Source: Ruminococcaceae bacterium UBA737
Lineage (GTDB): Bacteria > Bacillota > Clostridia > Oscillospirales > Acutalibacteraceae
Assembly (NCBI GenBank): GCA_002297415.1
Contig: DBKZ01000012.1
Location: 1-21,105 of the forward strand
DNA: 21,105 nucleotides
Direction: 5' to 3'
In this document: positions 6,203 through 14,514 of the stretch, piece after piece
How the letters are laid out: the number at the start of each line of letters is the position of its first letter
Position numbering within the stretch: position 1 is the first letter of the stretch
Translations under genes and position numbers: made by a program
Notes under the pieces: model-generated
What the model saw: the letters and a program-made list of their open reading frames with translations, nothing else
What the model was told of the DNA's origin: nothing
Databases searched by the model: none

Positions 6203-7630
6203 ATGAATATTTTAAGATTAGCGGTCAGGCTGATAAAACTTGTATCGGGCTTTGTTTCAAAGCTCATGCTTTATAAAATCATTTATAAGCTGACAGGTAT
6301 TGTCGCCACCCGAAAATTCAAAAAAGCCGCCGAAAAACATAAATATGCTATTCTTATAGCCGCGAGAAACGAAAGCGCGGTTATCGGAAATTTAATCGAC
6401 AGCATAAGAAAGCAGGACTATCCGAAAGAGCTGCTTGATATTTTTGTTGTTGCCGATAACTGTACGGACGACACCGCCGAGGTTGCAAGAAGGCTGGGCG
6501 CCAATGTCTATGAGAGAACGGATACCGAGCACCGAACAAAGGGCTTTGCCTTACAGTATCTTGTAAAATGTATAGACAGGGATATCGGCGTTAAGTCCTA
6601 TGAGGCTTATATGATTTTTGATGCGGATAATCTTTTAAAATCCGACTATGTTTCTAGGATGAACGATTCTTTTGACGCAGGCGAAAAAATCGTCACCTCA
6701 TACAGGAACACTAAAAATTTCAGCGATAACTGGATAGCCGCTTCCTACGGAATACACTGGCTCAGGACGATAAGAAACGAGCATAGGGCAAAATCCCTTT
6801 TCAGACTTGCGACAAGAATTCAGGGAACGGGATTTCTATTTTCAAACGAGCTTATAGAAAACGGCTGGAATTACACCTCGCTTACAGAGGACAGAGCCTT
6901 TTGTGCGGACGCGGTTGTTAAGGGCTATAAAATTTCCTATAACAATAACGCGATATTCTATGACGAACAGCCTGTAAATCTTAAGGTTGCGCTAAGGCAG
7001 AGAATAAGATGGGCTAAGGGTCATTTGCAGGCATTCGCAGAATCGGGCGGAAAGCTTTTTATCCATATTTTTCACACCGAGAAAAGCGCAGAAGCCTGTC
7101 TTACGGAAGAGGAAAAGAAAAACCTTACGCCGATTAAAAAGCTTTTAAACAACATAAGACTCCGCTTTATGAGCTTTGATATGCTGACGGTAATTTATCC
7201 GAGACCGATTTTCTTATTCTTTAAAAAGCTTTCGCTTTTTATTTTAAGAACAATTCTGATTTTGCACGCTCAGCTGTTTGTAACATATATGTATGCGCCG
7301 AGATTTTTAGCGCATTTTCTTAAGAGCATCGGCGTAAGTCTCCACGGACTGCCGAAATCATGTATGATAGGCGTTTTATTCCTTTTTATGCTTTCATGGA
7401 CGCTTGATACCTATATAAAAGGAATCTTAACCGCAATTTACATTTTCATTGTTGAGCATAAAAGAATTATGCCGATTATATGGTATAAAAAAATATGGTA
7501 TTGCATAACATTTCCGATTTTTGATTTAATAGGAAGAATTTCGATGGTAATAGCGCTTTTTTCAAAGGTCGAGTGGAAGCCTATTCCGCATAACGCGGCG
7601 ATAAATATCGACCAGATTTCAAACAGATAA
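6203..7630 (+). CDS. Membrane GT2-family glycosyltransferase (cellulose/hyaluronan synthase-like)
   Basis: 475 aa. A hydrophobic N-terminus (about 1-35) precedes a GT-A catalytic domain. That domain has IAARNES at 52-58, the metal-binding DAD at 140-142, the TED triad at 228-230 and the QRIRW motif at 266-270. The QxxRW motif is typical of processive synthases such as BcsA, HasA and PgaC. C-terminal membrane segments lie at roughly 330-365, 385-430 and 440-460. It probably transfers sugars from a nucleotide sugar at the cytoplasmic face to an extracellular glycan or glycolipid. The sugar is unknown. No ribosome site precedes the ATG at 6203, and the promoter abuts it. An internal ATG at 6266 also lacks one. 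The gene stands alone between its own promoter and terminator. Confidence 0.88.
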   Translation: MNILRLAVRLIKLVSGFVSKLMLYKIIYKLTGIVATRKFKKAAEKHKYAILIAARNESAVIGNLIDSIRKQDYPKELLDIFVVADNCTDDTAEVARRLGANVYERTDTEHRTKGFALQYLVKCIDRDIGVKSYEAYMIFDADNLLKSDYVSRMNDSFDAGEKIVTSYRNTKNFSDNWIAASYGIHWLRTIRNEHRAKSLFRLATRIQGTGFLFSNELIENGWNYTSLTEDRAFCADAVVKGYKISYNNNAIFYDEQPVNLKVALRQRIRWAKGHLQAFAESGGKLFIHIFHTEKSAEACLTEEEKKNLTPIKKLLNNIRLRFMSFDMLTVIYPRPIFLFFKKLSLFILRTILILHAQLFVTYMYAPRFLAHFLKSIGVSLHGLPKSCMIGVLFLFMLSWTLDTYIKGILTAIYIFIVEHKRIMPIIWYKKIWYCITFPIFDLIGRISMVIALFSKVEWKPIPHNAAINIDQISNR

Positions 7631-7636
7631 TTTTTA

Positions 7637-7670
7637 AGGGACTGTAAAAATTTTTACAGTCCCTGTTTTT
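7637..7670. terminator. Strong bidirectional terminator
   Basis: AGGGACTGTAAAAA and TTTTTACAGTCCCT form a perfect 14-bp inverted repeat (7637-7664), followed by GTTTTT. It ends the glycosyltransferase transcript. The A-rich left flank lets it also end the convergent isocitrate dehydrogenase operon, whose stop codon begins at 7671. Confidence 0.92.
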
Positions 7671-8820
7671 ATGATATTTTTTCAATTACCGAAATGACAT
7701 AATCGCTGAATTCTTCGGCTGTTGCGCCCTGCGCGGTACCGTCCGCAATGACCTTTTTTTCAATCTCGGTGCAAATACTGAGCGCATTATCGAGAATATC
7801 GGCTTTTCCGATAAGCCCGATATGTCTGAGCAGCATTTCCGCGGCTTTAAACAGGCTCGTCGGATTTGCCCTGTCGCCGAGGCCCTGTTCGATAAGTCTC
7901 GGCGCGCTTCCGTGAACCGCTTCAAACATTGCGTACTTATCGCCTATATTAGCGCTGCCCGCCGTGCCGACGCCGCCCTGAATCTGAGCCGCCTCATCGG
8001 TGATGATATCGCCGTAAAGATTAGGAAGCAGAAATACCTGAAAATTCGACCTGATATCCTTATTGACAAGATTTGCGGTCATTATATCAATATACCAGTC
8101 CTCGGCTAGGATATCGGGATAATCCTTTGCGACCTTATGAGCAATTTCCGAAAAACTTCCGTCGGTCTTTTTCATTATATTTGCCTTTGTTACAATTGCG
8201 ACATTTTTCTTTCCGTTATTTTTTGCATACTCAAAAGCCGCTCTTGCTATTCTTTCGGTTCCCGATTTTGTAGTAACCTTAAAATCGAAAGCGAGGGTCT
8301 CGGGAATTTCAACTCCGCGGCTGCCGAGAACATATTCGCCCTCGGTGTTTTCTCTGAAAAATGTCCAGTCGATATTTTCATCGGGCACTCTTACGGGGCG
8401 GACATTCGCATATAAGTCAAGCTCTCTTCTCATAGCGACATTTGCGCTCTCTAAATTTCCGCCCTTAAGGGTTGTTGTCGGTCCCTTTAAAATAACATTG
8501 CATTTTTTGATTTCTTCTAAAACATCATCGGGGATAGCCTTATTTTTTTCTATTCTGTTTTCGATTGTAAGGCCCTCGATTTCTTTAAGCTCGATTTTTC
8601 CCGATTCAATTTCATTTTTAAGCAAAAATTCAAGAACACGCTTTGCCTGCTTTGATATAATCGGACCTATTCCGTCTCCGCCGCAAAGACCGATAACGAT
8701 TTTATCAAGAGCGGAAAAATCGGTAGCTCCGCTTTCCTGCTCCATTTTCTTTTCTCTTGCTATCTGCTCTGTTAAAAGCTGTCTGAACTGTTCTACGGCA
8801 CTGTCTATATAATTTTGCAT
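7669..8820 (-). CDS. icd: Isocitrate dehydrogenase (beta-decarboxylating, IDH/IPMDH family)
   Basis: 383 aa. The family core starts with GLCGGDGIGP (44-53). A 35-residue charged N-terminal helix precedes it. Substrate residues are ESANVAMRRELDLYANVRP (124-142: Ser125, Asn127, Arg131, Arg141), Arg156, Tyr163, Lys212 in TKANIMKKTDG, and the metal aspartates Asp271 and Asp275 in NLYGDIITDE. It oxidises isocitrate to 2-oxoglutarate and CO2. Isocitrate rather than isopropylmalate is inferred from the retained serine and from its place directly after aconitase. Cofactor choice is unclear. After HGSAP (303-307) come Arg-Leu, not the Lys-Tyr of NADP enzymes nor the Asp-Ile of NAD enzymes. It starts directly after the aconitase stop, with GAGGG as ribosome site. 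Confidence 0.88.
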   Translation of the reverse strand: MQNYIDSAVEQFRQLLTEQIAREKKMEQESGATDFSALDKIVIGLCGGDGIGPIISKQAKRVLEFLLKNEIESGKIELKEIEGLTIENRIEKNKAIPDDVLEEIKKCNVILKGPTTTLKGGNLESANVAMRRELDLYANVRPVRVPDENIDWTFFRENTEGEYVLGSRGVEIPETLAFDFKVTTKSGTERIARAAFEYAKNNGKKNVAIVTKANIMKKTDGSFSEIAHKVAKDYPDILAEDWYIDIMTANLVNKDIRSNFQVFLLPNLYGDIITDEAAQIQGGVGTAGSANIGDKYAMFEAVHGSAPRLIEQGLGDRANPTSLFKAAEMLLRHIGLIGKADILDNALSICTEIEKKVIADGTAQGATAEEFSDYVISVIEKIS

Positions 8821-10749
8821 TTATTTACCCTCTTTTGTAAAAGCAAGCAAACCGCCGGCCTTTAAAATATCCTTCTGTCTTTGCGTAAATCCGCAGGAAA
8901 GCGCGATTTTAACACCGTTTGTCATATCCTTTAAAACCATGCTTCCCTCGTCCATTCCCTCGAAAACATTTTCAAGGCAAAGCTCGTCGCCCTCGTTTAT
9001 TTTGTCATAATCCTCGGGGTTTACAAATGTCAGCGGCATAATTCCCGCATTTATAAGGTTTGCGGCATGAATTCTCGCAAAGCTTTTTGTTATAACCGCT
9101 CTTACTCCGAGATACATCGGCACCAAAGCCGCATGCTCTCTTGAAGAGCCCTGTCCGTAATTCGAGCCGCCGACGATTATGCTTTCTCCGAGACTTTTTG
9201 CGCGCTCGGGGAAATCCTTATCGCAAACCGCAAAGCAGAACTGCGAAAGGTGGGGAATATTTGACCTGTAGGGAAGAATTTTAGCGCCTGCAGGCATAAT
9301 ATGGTCGGTAGTAATATTATCGCCGACCTTTAAGGAAACCTTAGCGCAAAGCGTGTCGCTTTGAGGCTTAGATTCGGGGAACGGCTTGATATTCGGTCCT
9401 CTTAAAATCTCAACCTTATCCTCTTCGGCGATAGGAGCAGGATTTAAAACCGCGCTGTCATCAACATCGAATTCCTCGGGCATTTTAATCTCAGGCATAA
9501 CGCCTAAAAGTCTCGGGTCGGTAATCTCGCCCGTTAAAGCCGCCGCAACAGCGGTTTCGGGGGAAACAAGATAAACTCCCGCGTCCGCAGTTCCGCTTCT
9601 GCCTAAAAAGTTTCTGTTAAAGGTTCTGAGGCTTACACCCTTTGAATTCGGCGAAAAGCCCATTCCTATGCACGGACCGCATGCGCATTCCAAAAGTCTT
9701 GCGCCCGAAAGAAGAATATCTGAAAGCGCTCCGCATTTTGAAAGCATTGTAAGCACCTGTCTTGACCCGGGGGAAACAGAGAGAGAAACATTATCATTTA
9801 TTTTCTTTCCCTTTAAAAGCGCCGATACTTTAAGCATATCAAGAAGCGAAGAATTCGTACAGCTTCCGATACATACCTGATCGACCTTAGTCCCCTTCAG
9901 AGAAGCCACGGTTACGACATTATCGGGAGAATGCGGACAGGCGATAAGCGGTTCAAGCTCGCTCATATTTATGTCTATGATTTTATCATAGTGAGCGTCG
10001 CTGTCGCTTTCAAGCGGAATATAATCGCCCTCTCTGCCCTGCGCTCTTAAAAATTCGCGTGTGATTTCGTCGGACGGGAAAATAGAGGTGGTAGCTCCAA
10101 GCTCCGTTCCCATATTCGTGATAGTAGCGCGCTCGGGAACCGAAAGGGTCTTAACACCCTCGCCGCCCCATTCGATTATTGCGCCTACTCCGCCCTTAAC
10201 AGACAGAATTCTTAATATTTCAAGGCTTACATCCTTTGCGCTTACAAACGGCTTTAATTTGCCCGTTAAATTAACCTTATACATTTTAGGCATTGTTATG
10301 TAATATGCGCCGCCGCCCATTGCAACGGCTACATCAAGTCCGCCTGCTCCCATTGCGAGCATTCCCATTCCGCCGCCTGTAGGAGTGTGACTGTCAGAGC
10401 CGATAAGGGTTTTTCCTGGGCGTGAAAATCTTTCAAGATGAACCTGATGGCAGATTCCGTTTCCGGGGCGGGAAAAATAAATTCCGTGCTTTTTCGCAAC
10501 AGATTGGATATAGCGGTGATCGTCCGCATTTTCAAATCCCGACTGCAAAGTGTTATGGTCGATATAAGCAAGGCTTTTTTCGGTTTTAACACGGTCAAGT
10601 CCCATAGTCTCAAATTCAAGATAAGCCATGGTGCCGGTTGCGTCCTGAGTTAAGGTCTGGTCGATTTTAAGAGCGATTTCGTTTCCCTGCTTCATTTCTC
10701 CGCTTACAAGGTGCGCCTTTATAATTTTTTCTGCAATTGTGTAGCCCAT
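8821..10749 (-). CDS. acn: Aconitate hydratase, short single-chain (Aquifex-type) form
   Basis: 642 aa. The three iron-sulfur ligands are Cys297 (CIGSCTNSS) and Cys357/Cys360 (CACGPCIGMG). SDSHTPTGG sits at 118-126. The C-terminal swivel domain carries GSSREHAAL, with catalytic Ser535 and substrate-binding Arg537. It converts citrate to isocitrate through cis-aconitate using a [4Fe-4S] cluster. The swivel domain is fused on, unlike the two-subunit isopropylmalate dehydratases. At 642 aa it is much shorter than AcnA (about 890) and matches the Aquifex/mitochondrial-like class. Its ATG shares one base with the stop of the regulator gene (TGATG) and has GGGAGG upstream, which indicates coupled translation. 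Confidence 0.93.
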   Translation of the reverse strand: MGYTIAEKIIKAHLVSGEMKQGNEIALKIDQTLTQDATGTMAYLEFETMGLDRVKTEKSLAYIDHNTLQSGFENADDHRYIQSVAKKHGIYFSRPGNGICHQVHLERFSRPGKTLIGSDSHTPTGGGMGMLAMGAGGLDVAVAMGGGAYYITMPKMYKVNLTGKLKPFVSAKDVSLEILRILSVKGGVGAIIEWGGEGVKTLSVPERATITNMGTELGATTSIFPSDEITREFLRAQGREGDYIPLESDSDAHYDKIIDINMSELEPLIACPHSPDNVVTVASLKGTKVDQVCIGSCTNSSLLDMLKVSALLKGKKINDNVSLSVSPGSRQVLTMLSKCGALSDILLSGARLLECACGPCIGMGFSPNSKGVSLRTFNRNFLGRSGTADAGVYLVSPETAVAAALTGEITDPRLLGVMPEIKMPEEFDVDDSAVLNPAPIAEEDKVEILRGPNIKPFPESKPQSDTLCAKVSLKVGDNITTDHIMPAGAKILPYRSNIPHLSQFCFAVCDKDFPERAKSLGESIIVGGSNYGQGSSREHAALVPMYLGVRAVITKSFARIHAANLINAGIMPLTFVNPEDYDKINEGDELCLENVFEGMDEGSMVLKDMTNGVKIALSCGFTQRQKDILKAGGLLAFTKEGK

Positions 10750-11405
10750 CAGTTATTTCCTCCCTTGAAATTCTCTGCGATATGTTTATATGCGTTTTCA
10801 ACATGCTTTACTGTAAGCTCAGCCGCCCTTTTTGCGTCATGATCCTCAATAGCCCTGCAAATATCGCGGTGCTCTTTAACCGACGCGTCGGCTCTTGAAT
10901 TGCTCTCAACAGAAGCGCGGCGGTATTTCTGAGCCTTTTTAAGAAGCGGCATAAGCACATCAAAGTAAACAGGGCTTGAGCTTGCCTTATAAACCGCGTC
11001 ATGAAATCTGCTGTCCATAAATCTTATATGGTCCGCGTCATGCTTTGTGTTATAGAATTCCTGCAGATCCACCGCGTCATGAATAGCCTTAATCTGCTCA
11101 GAGGTTGCATTAAGCGCGGCATCATAAGCCGCCATGCCCTCAATTTTTGTTCTTATCTTATAAATATCCGAAATGTCCTTTTCCGTGATGCCCGTTACAA
11201 GCGAGCCCTTTGCGGTCTCCTCGATAAGATGCTCTTGGCTCAGCCTTCTTAACGCCTCTCTTATCGGAGTTCGGCTAACACCCAGCTCCGTGCAAAGTCT
11301 GCTTTCGGTGAGGATCTCGCCTCTTTGAAATTTTCCGCTTAAAATTTCCGATTCAAGTCTTTCAAACACCTGATCGGCAAGCGATACGGTTTTATGCTCT
11401 AACAT
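10749..11405 (-). CDS. GntR-family regulator, FadR subfamily (FCD domain)
   Basis: 218 aa. The winged helix occupies about 8-72 (LADQVFERLESEILSGKFQRGE, then ELGVSRTPIREALRRL). An all-helical FCD ligand domain covers about 78-210. Asp131, His135, His179 and His201 match the D-x3-H...H...H set that binds a divalent metal in the metal-dependent FCD class, whose ligands are often carboxylates. It sits inside the operon between citrate synthase and aconitase. The natural inference is a local regulator sensing citrate, isocitrate, 2-oxoglutarate or a metal-acid complex. A matching inverted repeat overlaps the operon promoter at 12842-12857. The ligand, and whether it represses, are inferred. Confidence 0.9.
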   Translation of the reverse strand: MLEHKTVSLADQVFERLESEILSGKFQRGEILTESRLCTELGVSRTPIREALRRLSQEHLIEETAKGSLVTGITEKDISDIYKIRTKIEGMAAYDAALNATSEQIKAIHDAVDLQEFYNTKHDADHIRFMDSRFHDAVYKASSSPVYFDVLMPLLKKAQKYRRASVESNSRADASVKEHRDICRAIEDHDAKRAAELTVKHVENAYKHIAENFKGGNN

Positions 11406-11417
11406 TTATTTTCCACC

Positions 11418-12794
11418 TCAAAGCCTTTTAAATTTTCCGTTTGATACTTTTTCAAGCATTTCTTCAAGCTCGGCAGTAGAAAGCGTTGTCTGTCTGCCGT
11501 CCTCATATTCCTTGTCGATAAGAGCCTTAAGCTCTATAACCTCGTTGCTTTGCTTTGAAACCTTTTCATCGCCCTTTAGACCGTAATTCTGATTTATCCA
11601 GTAAGCGATTCCCGCAAGTCCCGATGCCTTTCCTATAAGCACGGAAACGGGGCGGTTTAAAATCTTTCCTGTATTGAAAATATTATAAATTTCCTCGTCC
11701 TTCATAAGTCCGTCGGCATGAATTCCCGCTCTTGTGACATTGAAATTCTTTCCTACAAAAGGTGTCATCGGAGGAATTTTATATCCGATTTCGGATTTGA
11801 AATAATCCGCGATTTCGGTAATTACCGTCGGGTCCATTCCGTCAAACGAGCCTCTGAGCGACGCATATTCCATAACCATTGCTTCAAGAGGAATATTGCC
11901 TGTTCTCTCGCCTATTCCGAGCAAGGAGCAGTTAACGCCCGAAGCGCCGTAAAGCCAAGCGGTTGAGGCATTCGCGACGGCCTTATAAAAATCGTTGTGA
12001 CCGTGCCATTCAAGCATATCGCTTGTAACGTCGGAATAATGCTGCAAGCCGTAAACAATTCCCGGAACGCTTCTCGGCAGTGCAACCTCTGGGTAAGGCA
12101 CGCCGTAACCCATAGTGTCGCAGGCTCTTATTCTAACGGGGATTCCCGCGTCCCTTGACATTTTCATAAGCTCGTTTACAAACGGAACGACAAAGCCGTA
12201 AAAATCGGCTCTTGTGATATCCTCAAGGTGGCATCTGGGCATAACCCCTGCTTCGAATGCCTGAGCGACGGACGCAAGATACATATCCATTGCCTGTTTT
12301 CTCGACATTTTAAGCTTTTTAAAGATGTGATAATCGCTGCAGGAAACCAATATTCCCGTTTCTCTGATTCCTAAATCCTTTACAAGCTTGAAATCCTCTT
12401 TATTCGCTCTTATCCAAGTTGTGATTTCAGGGAATTTAAGACCCAATTCCTGACATTTTTCAATAGCCTTTCTGTCCTTTTTGCTATAGACAAAAAATTC
12501 GGTCTGTCTTATAATTCCGTAGGGTCCGCCGAGCCTTGACATAAACTTATAAAGCTCGACTATCTGTTCTACCGAATACGGCTCAACCGACTGCTGACCG
12601 TCTCTGAGAGAGGTATCGGTTATCCATATATCCTTAGGCATTCCGAGAGGCACTCTTCTGTGATTGAAGGCAATTCTCGGAACATCGTCATAGCTGTAAA
12701 AATCACGGTAAAGATTAGGGTCCTTTACATCCTGCAGGGAATATTTATATGTATCCTGCTCAAGCAGGTTTGTTTTATCCGAAATTTCAAGCAT
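11418..12794 (-). CDS. Re-type citrate synthase (isopropylmalate/homocitrate synthase superfamily)
   Basis: 458 aa from the ATG at 12794, which has GGACGGAG upstream. The longer reading frame to 12866 runs through the promoter and was rejected. Superfamily motifs are DTSLRDGQQS (60-69, Arg64-Asp65), HLEDITRAD (189-197), the metal-binding HGHND (264-268) and GIGERTGN (293-300). These enzymes condense acetyl-CoA with an oxo acid. The sequence alone could read as 2-isopropylmalate or homocitrate synthase. It is followed in the same operon by aconitase and isocitrate dehydrogenase. Clostridia without the Si enzyme use such a protein as (Re)-citrate synthase, first shown in Clostridium kluyveri. 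There is no LeuA-type C-terminal regulatory domain. No leucine genes are nearby. Confidence 0.82.
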   Translation of the reverse strand: MLEISDKTNLLEQDTYKYSLQDVKDPNLYRDFYSYDDVPRIAFNHRRVPLGMPKDIWITDTSLRDGQQSVEPYSVEQIVELYKFMSRLGGPYGIIRQTEFFVYSKKDRKAIEKCQELGLKFPEITTWIRANKEDFKLVKDLGIRETGILVSCSDYHIFKKLKMSRKQAMDMYLASVAQAFEAGVMPRCHLEDITRADFYGFVVPFVNELMKMSRDAGIPVRIRACDTMGYGVPYPEVALPRSVPGIVYGLQHYSDVTSDMLEWHGHNDFYKAVANASTAWLYGASGVNCSLLGIGERTGNIPLEAMVMEYASLRGSFDGMDPTVITEIADYFKSEIGYKIPPMTPFVGKNFNVTRAGIHADGLMKDEEIYNIFNTGKILNRPVSVLIGKASGLAGIAYWINQNYGLKGDEKVSKQSNEVIELKALIDKEYEDGRQTTLSTAELEEMLEKVSNGKFKRL

Positions 12795-12841
12795 AAAATT
12801 CTCCGTCCTTAAAAACCGAGTAAATCGGCTGTATGAAATGA

Positions 12842-12857
12842 TGTATACAATTATACA
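12842..12857. promoter_or_regulatory. Candidate operator for the FadR-type regulator
   Basis: TGTATA-N4-TATACA is a perfect 6-bp inverted repeat. It also contains the 8-bp palindrome TGTATACA (12842-12849), akin to the GTATAC core of GntR-type operators. It covers the -10 box and the predicted transcription start of the citrate operon, where a bound protein would block polymerase. A second similar half, ATACTTGT, overlaps the -35 region at 12869-12876. Confidence 0.6.
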
Positions 12858-12879
12858 CCTATTCATATATACTTGTCAA
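12850..12879 (-). promoter_or_regulatory. Promoter of the citrate synthase-gntR-acn-icd operon
   Basis: On the minus strand a consensus TTGACA (12879-12874) and a consensus TATAAT (12855-12850) are 18 bp apart. This is the strongest promoter in the window. It begins only 15 bp past the stop codon of the PBP gene, with no terminator between, so some readthrough from the upstream operon is possible. The leader is about 49 bases. Confidence 0.85.
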
Positions 12880-12893
12880 GGGAGTTTTTCGGT

Positions 12894-14501
12894 TTAATCA
12901 GGAGTAACGGAGTACTCGGATTTCGTTATGATATCCGCAAGCTTTTTAAATGCACCGGCGGTCTGCGAGGTCGTTCCGCCCTCGCTCATTATCACAGCGA
13001 CATATTCGGGCTCTTCATAAGGGAAAAATCCGCAAAACCAGCTGTTATTTATTTCCTTGCCCGAATTATTGTATCTTCCCGTCTGAGCGGTGGCGGTCTT
13101 TCCCGCGGCGGTGCAAAGCTCGGGTCCGGCGGCGGTTCCCGTTCCTGTTTCGACAACCGCCTTTAAAGCCTCTTTTAAAAATTCCGCCGTTTCCTTTGAC
13201 ATAACCCTCGTCGGCGCGCTGACGGGGAATTCCTTTACCGTTCCGTTTTTTACCGTGCTTTTAACAATTCTCGGTAGCAGGTATGTTCCGCCGTTTGCAA
13301 CACAGCAGTATAAAGTAAGCATATTAACAGGACTAAGTGACAGATATCCCTGACCTATGCTGAAATTGGCAAGCAGCGCAGGGTTATCAAGCGAGGTTAA
13401 ATCGGGCAGACTTCCCTCAGCGGTATAAAAATTATCGGCAATTTCTATAGGTCTTCCGAAATTAAGAGCAGAGGCGGTATTATAAACCGCCTGCTTTCCG
13501 ACGCTTAATCCGAGGTTATAAAAATAAGTGTTGCAGGAATTTTCAAGCGCGCTTTTTAAAACCATAACGCCGTGGCCGTCCCTTTTATGGCAGTTAAAAT
13601 CCCTGTCGATTATTTTTGCTTTTCCGACGCATTCATAGATTATATTTTCCTTATTCTCCGAAAAAGCCGCCGCGGCAACGCAGGGCTTGAAAACAGAGCC
13701 TACGCTGTATGCCGAAAGCGCGCGGTTTAAAAGCGGCGAATCGGTTTTATCTAGGCTTAACGCAACATTATTCAGGTCGAAATCGGGCTTGCTCAAAATT
13801 GCGTAAATCTCACCCGTTTTCGCTCCGCAAACCACTACCGCGCCGTGGGTTATATCCTCTGCCGCCTCTATGGCGGCCTTTTGAATATTAAGGTCGAGAG
13901 TTGTGATAACGCAGTCGGAATTTTTCTCGGTGTTTTCAAATTCGGGCTCTATTCCCGTAAGCTGTTCCCCTTTTCCGTTTAAATAAAAAACGGCGCTTGT
14001 ATCGTTCTCATTAAACAAAATACCGTCATAAGCCATCTGTAATCCGGAAACTCCTCTGTCTGTCGCATCGGTATATCCGATAATATGCTTAAAATAGGCA
14101 TTATCCTTATCATCCTCCCTCACGGCGAAGCATTTAATCCCTTTTGCCGAAATTTCCTTTTCAACTTCGCACACGGCAGGCTTTTTCTGCTTTAAAATGT
14201 TTAATACTCTTTCCTTTTTCTCGCCCGAAAGAGCCTTTGAAACGGCTGTAATCGCTTCGGGGACAGGGGACACCGCCGCGATTATTTTAACGGAATTATT
14301 AGTAAGCAGAACACGGTTTCTGTCATAAATACTTCCCCTGTTTTTGCCGACCGTGATTTTATATCTGCTTTGTGTTAATTGAGCCTGTTTATATTTATCC
14401 GAGGATGCTATTACCGCAACTCTCATAATACAGCTTAAAAGCATAAGCATAACCGTAAAGAAGGCAGTTACAGAACGCCTTGCAAAAATTTTTCCGTTCA
14501 T
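12894..14501 (-). CDS. Class B penicillin-binding protein (peptidoglycan transpeptidase)
   Basis: 535 aa. An N-terminal membrane anchor (about 10-32) is followed by the PBP dimerisation region with NRGSIYDRN (54-62). The transpeptidase domain has the active-site SVFK (Ser269-Lys272), SCN (322-324) and KTA (468-470). It should crosslink peptidoglycan outside the membrane. The third motif is normally KTG, so the glycine-to-alanine change is notable. At 535 aa it is short for FtsI or SpoVD and has no PASTA domain. Division, elongation and sporulation roles cannot be separated. The ATG follows GGGAGGG, and a hairpin lies directly before that site. It is probably the last gene of the thyX operon, downstream of mltG. 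Confidence 0.88.
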   Translation of the reverse strand: MNGKIFARRSVTAFFTVMLMLLSCIMRVAVIASSDKYKQAQLTQSRYKITVGKNRGSIYDRNRVLLTNNSVKIIAAVSPVPEAITAVSKALSGEKKERVLNILKQKKPAVCEVEKEISAKGIKCFAVREDDKDNAYFKHIIGYTDATDRGVSGLQMAYDGILFNENDTSAVFYLNGKGEQLTGIEPEFENTEKNSDCVITTLDLNIQKAAIEAAEDITHGAVVVCGAKTGEIYAILSKPDFDLNNVALSLDKTDSPLLNRALSAYSVGSVFKPCVAAAAFSENKENIIYECVGKAKIIDRDFNCHKRDGHGVMVLKSALENSCNTYFYNLGLSVGKQAVYNTASALNFGRPIEIADNFYTAEGSLPDLTSLDNPALLANFSIGQGYLSLSPVNMLTLYCCVANGGTYLLPRIVKSTVKNGTVKEFPVSAPTRVMSKETAEFLKEALKAVVETGTGTAAGPELCTAAGKTATAQTGRYNNSGKEINNSWFCGFFPYEEPEYVAVIMSEGGTTSQTAGAFKKLADIITKSEYSVTPD

Positions 14502-14514
14502 AAAAAAAGCCCTC

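Noticed and set aside
8345..8812. A 155-codon plus-strand open frame opposite the isocitrate dehydrogenase gene, and similar frames at 7822-8415
   Set aside because: They lie wholly inside a well-supported gene, have no ribosome site, and show low-complexity Ser/Phe/Leu runs expected from antisense reading of this codon usage.
9386..10653. Several open frames on both strands within the aconitase gene
   Set aside because: All are shadows of the aconitase reading frame, with no recognisable protein features.
7669..12794. A leucine biosynthesis operon (LeuA, LeuCD, LeuB)
   Set aside because: The hydratase is a single-chain aconitase with fused swivel domain, the dehydrogenase keeps the isocitrate-type serine, and the synthase lacks the LeuA regulatory domain.
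11418..12866. N-terminal extension of citrate synthase to 12866
   Set aside because: It would translate the consensus promoter and operator. The ATG at 12794 has a good ribosome site and matches the start of the conserved protein.
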